Source: an uncultured Ignavibacteriota bacterium
GTDB lineage: Bacteria > Bacteroidota > Ignavibacteria > Tepidaquicellales > Tepidaquicellaceae
Assembly (NCBI GenBank): GCA_903901375.1
Contig: CAIUQV010000081.1
Span: forward strand, 1 to 14,510
Length of the DNA stretch: 14,510 nucleotides
Reading direction: 5' to 3'
Shown: positions 14,436 to 14,510 of the stretch, in pieces
Layout of the letters: each line of letters starts with the position of its first letter
How positions within the stretch are numbered: the stretch's first letter is position 1
Made by a program: the position numbers and the translations under genes
Notes under the pieces: model-generated
What the model saw: only the letters and a program-made list of their open reading frames with translations
Database searches by the model: none
What the model was told of the DNA's origin: nothing

Positions 14436-14510
14436 ATGGAATATAAAGATTATTATAAAATACTCGGAGTAGATAAAAAAGCGAGCAGTGCTGACATTAA
14501 AAAAGCTTAC
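14436..14510 (+). CDS. J-domain protein (DnaJ/CbpA type), N-terminus only
   Basis: The reading frame from ATG at 14436 runs to the end of the window and gives 25 residues beginning MEYKDYYKILGVDKKASS and ending DIKKAY. This is helix I, the following loop and the start of helix II of a J domain, which stimulates Hsp70/DnaK ATPase. The window stops before the diagnostic H-P-D tripeptide. Whether it is full DnaJ with a zinc-binding domain, or a CbpA-like protein, cannot be seen; the opening MEYKDYYKILGV is a common form in CbpA-type proteins. The gap to radC is four bases. Confidence 0.88.
   Translation, partial: MEYKDYYKILGVDKKASSADIKKAY

Overview
The window looks like a chromosomal segment of an AT-rich, Gram-negative member of the Bacteroidota/Chlorobi (FCB) group, most likely the Ignavibacteria/Kapabacteria/Kryptonia side. 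Evidence: four proteins end in a Por/type IX secretion (T9SS) type A sorting domain of the 'QNYPNPFNPxTxIxF ... SGxYFYxL ... KxMxLLK' form typical of those lineages. There is also a PorV/PorQ-like outer-membrane protein, a dipeptidyl-peptidase-5-like S9 peptidase, and mostly no Shine-Dalgarno sequence before start codons. No phage, plasmid, insertion-sequence or CRISPR feature was found.

Layout. Bases 1-302 are non-coding and hold a small cluster of GC-rich hairpin repeats in both orientations. A complete N-terminal transketolase half-subunit follows (303-1166) and ends at a clear terminator; its C-terminal partner is not in the window. Next come three plus-strand genes for large secreted proteins with T9SS sorting domains: a 1098-residue protein with mostly unassigned domains (1374-4670), a 705-residue YCF48/BNR-type beta-propeller repeat protein (4749-6866), and a 577-residue protein with an N-terminal Ig-like domain and seven FG-GAP/VCBS calcium-binding repeats (7020-8753). 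A bidirectional terminator (about 8775-8812) separates these from minus-strand genes: a fourth T9SS cargo with an N-terminal C-T-C-H motif (8833-9648, probably starting at TTG), a 102-residue exported protein with a DnaJ-like cysteine motif pair (9814-10122), and a PorV/PorQ-family protein (10261-11292). A divergent intergenic region rich in short palindromes leads to the plus-strand DPP5-like peptidase (11523-13613), then radC (13694-14431). The window ends in the first 25 codons of a J-domain protein.

How the genes fit together. The middle of the window (1374-11292) is an envelope/secretion neighbourhood: four predicted T9SS substrates plus a PorV/PorQ-type protein, a family whose best-known member shuttles such substrates at the outer membrane. 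The DPP5-like enzyme would act in the periplasm on peptides. Transketolase, radC and the J-domain gene are housekeeping flanks. I do not see a convincing new multi-gene system. The items most worth checking are the exported DnaJ-like zinc-motif protein, the C-T-C-H cargo, the large unassigned T9SS cargo, the EF-hand-type loop in the PorV-like protein, the hairpin repeats at the left edge, and the palindrome clusters upstream of several genes.
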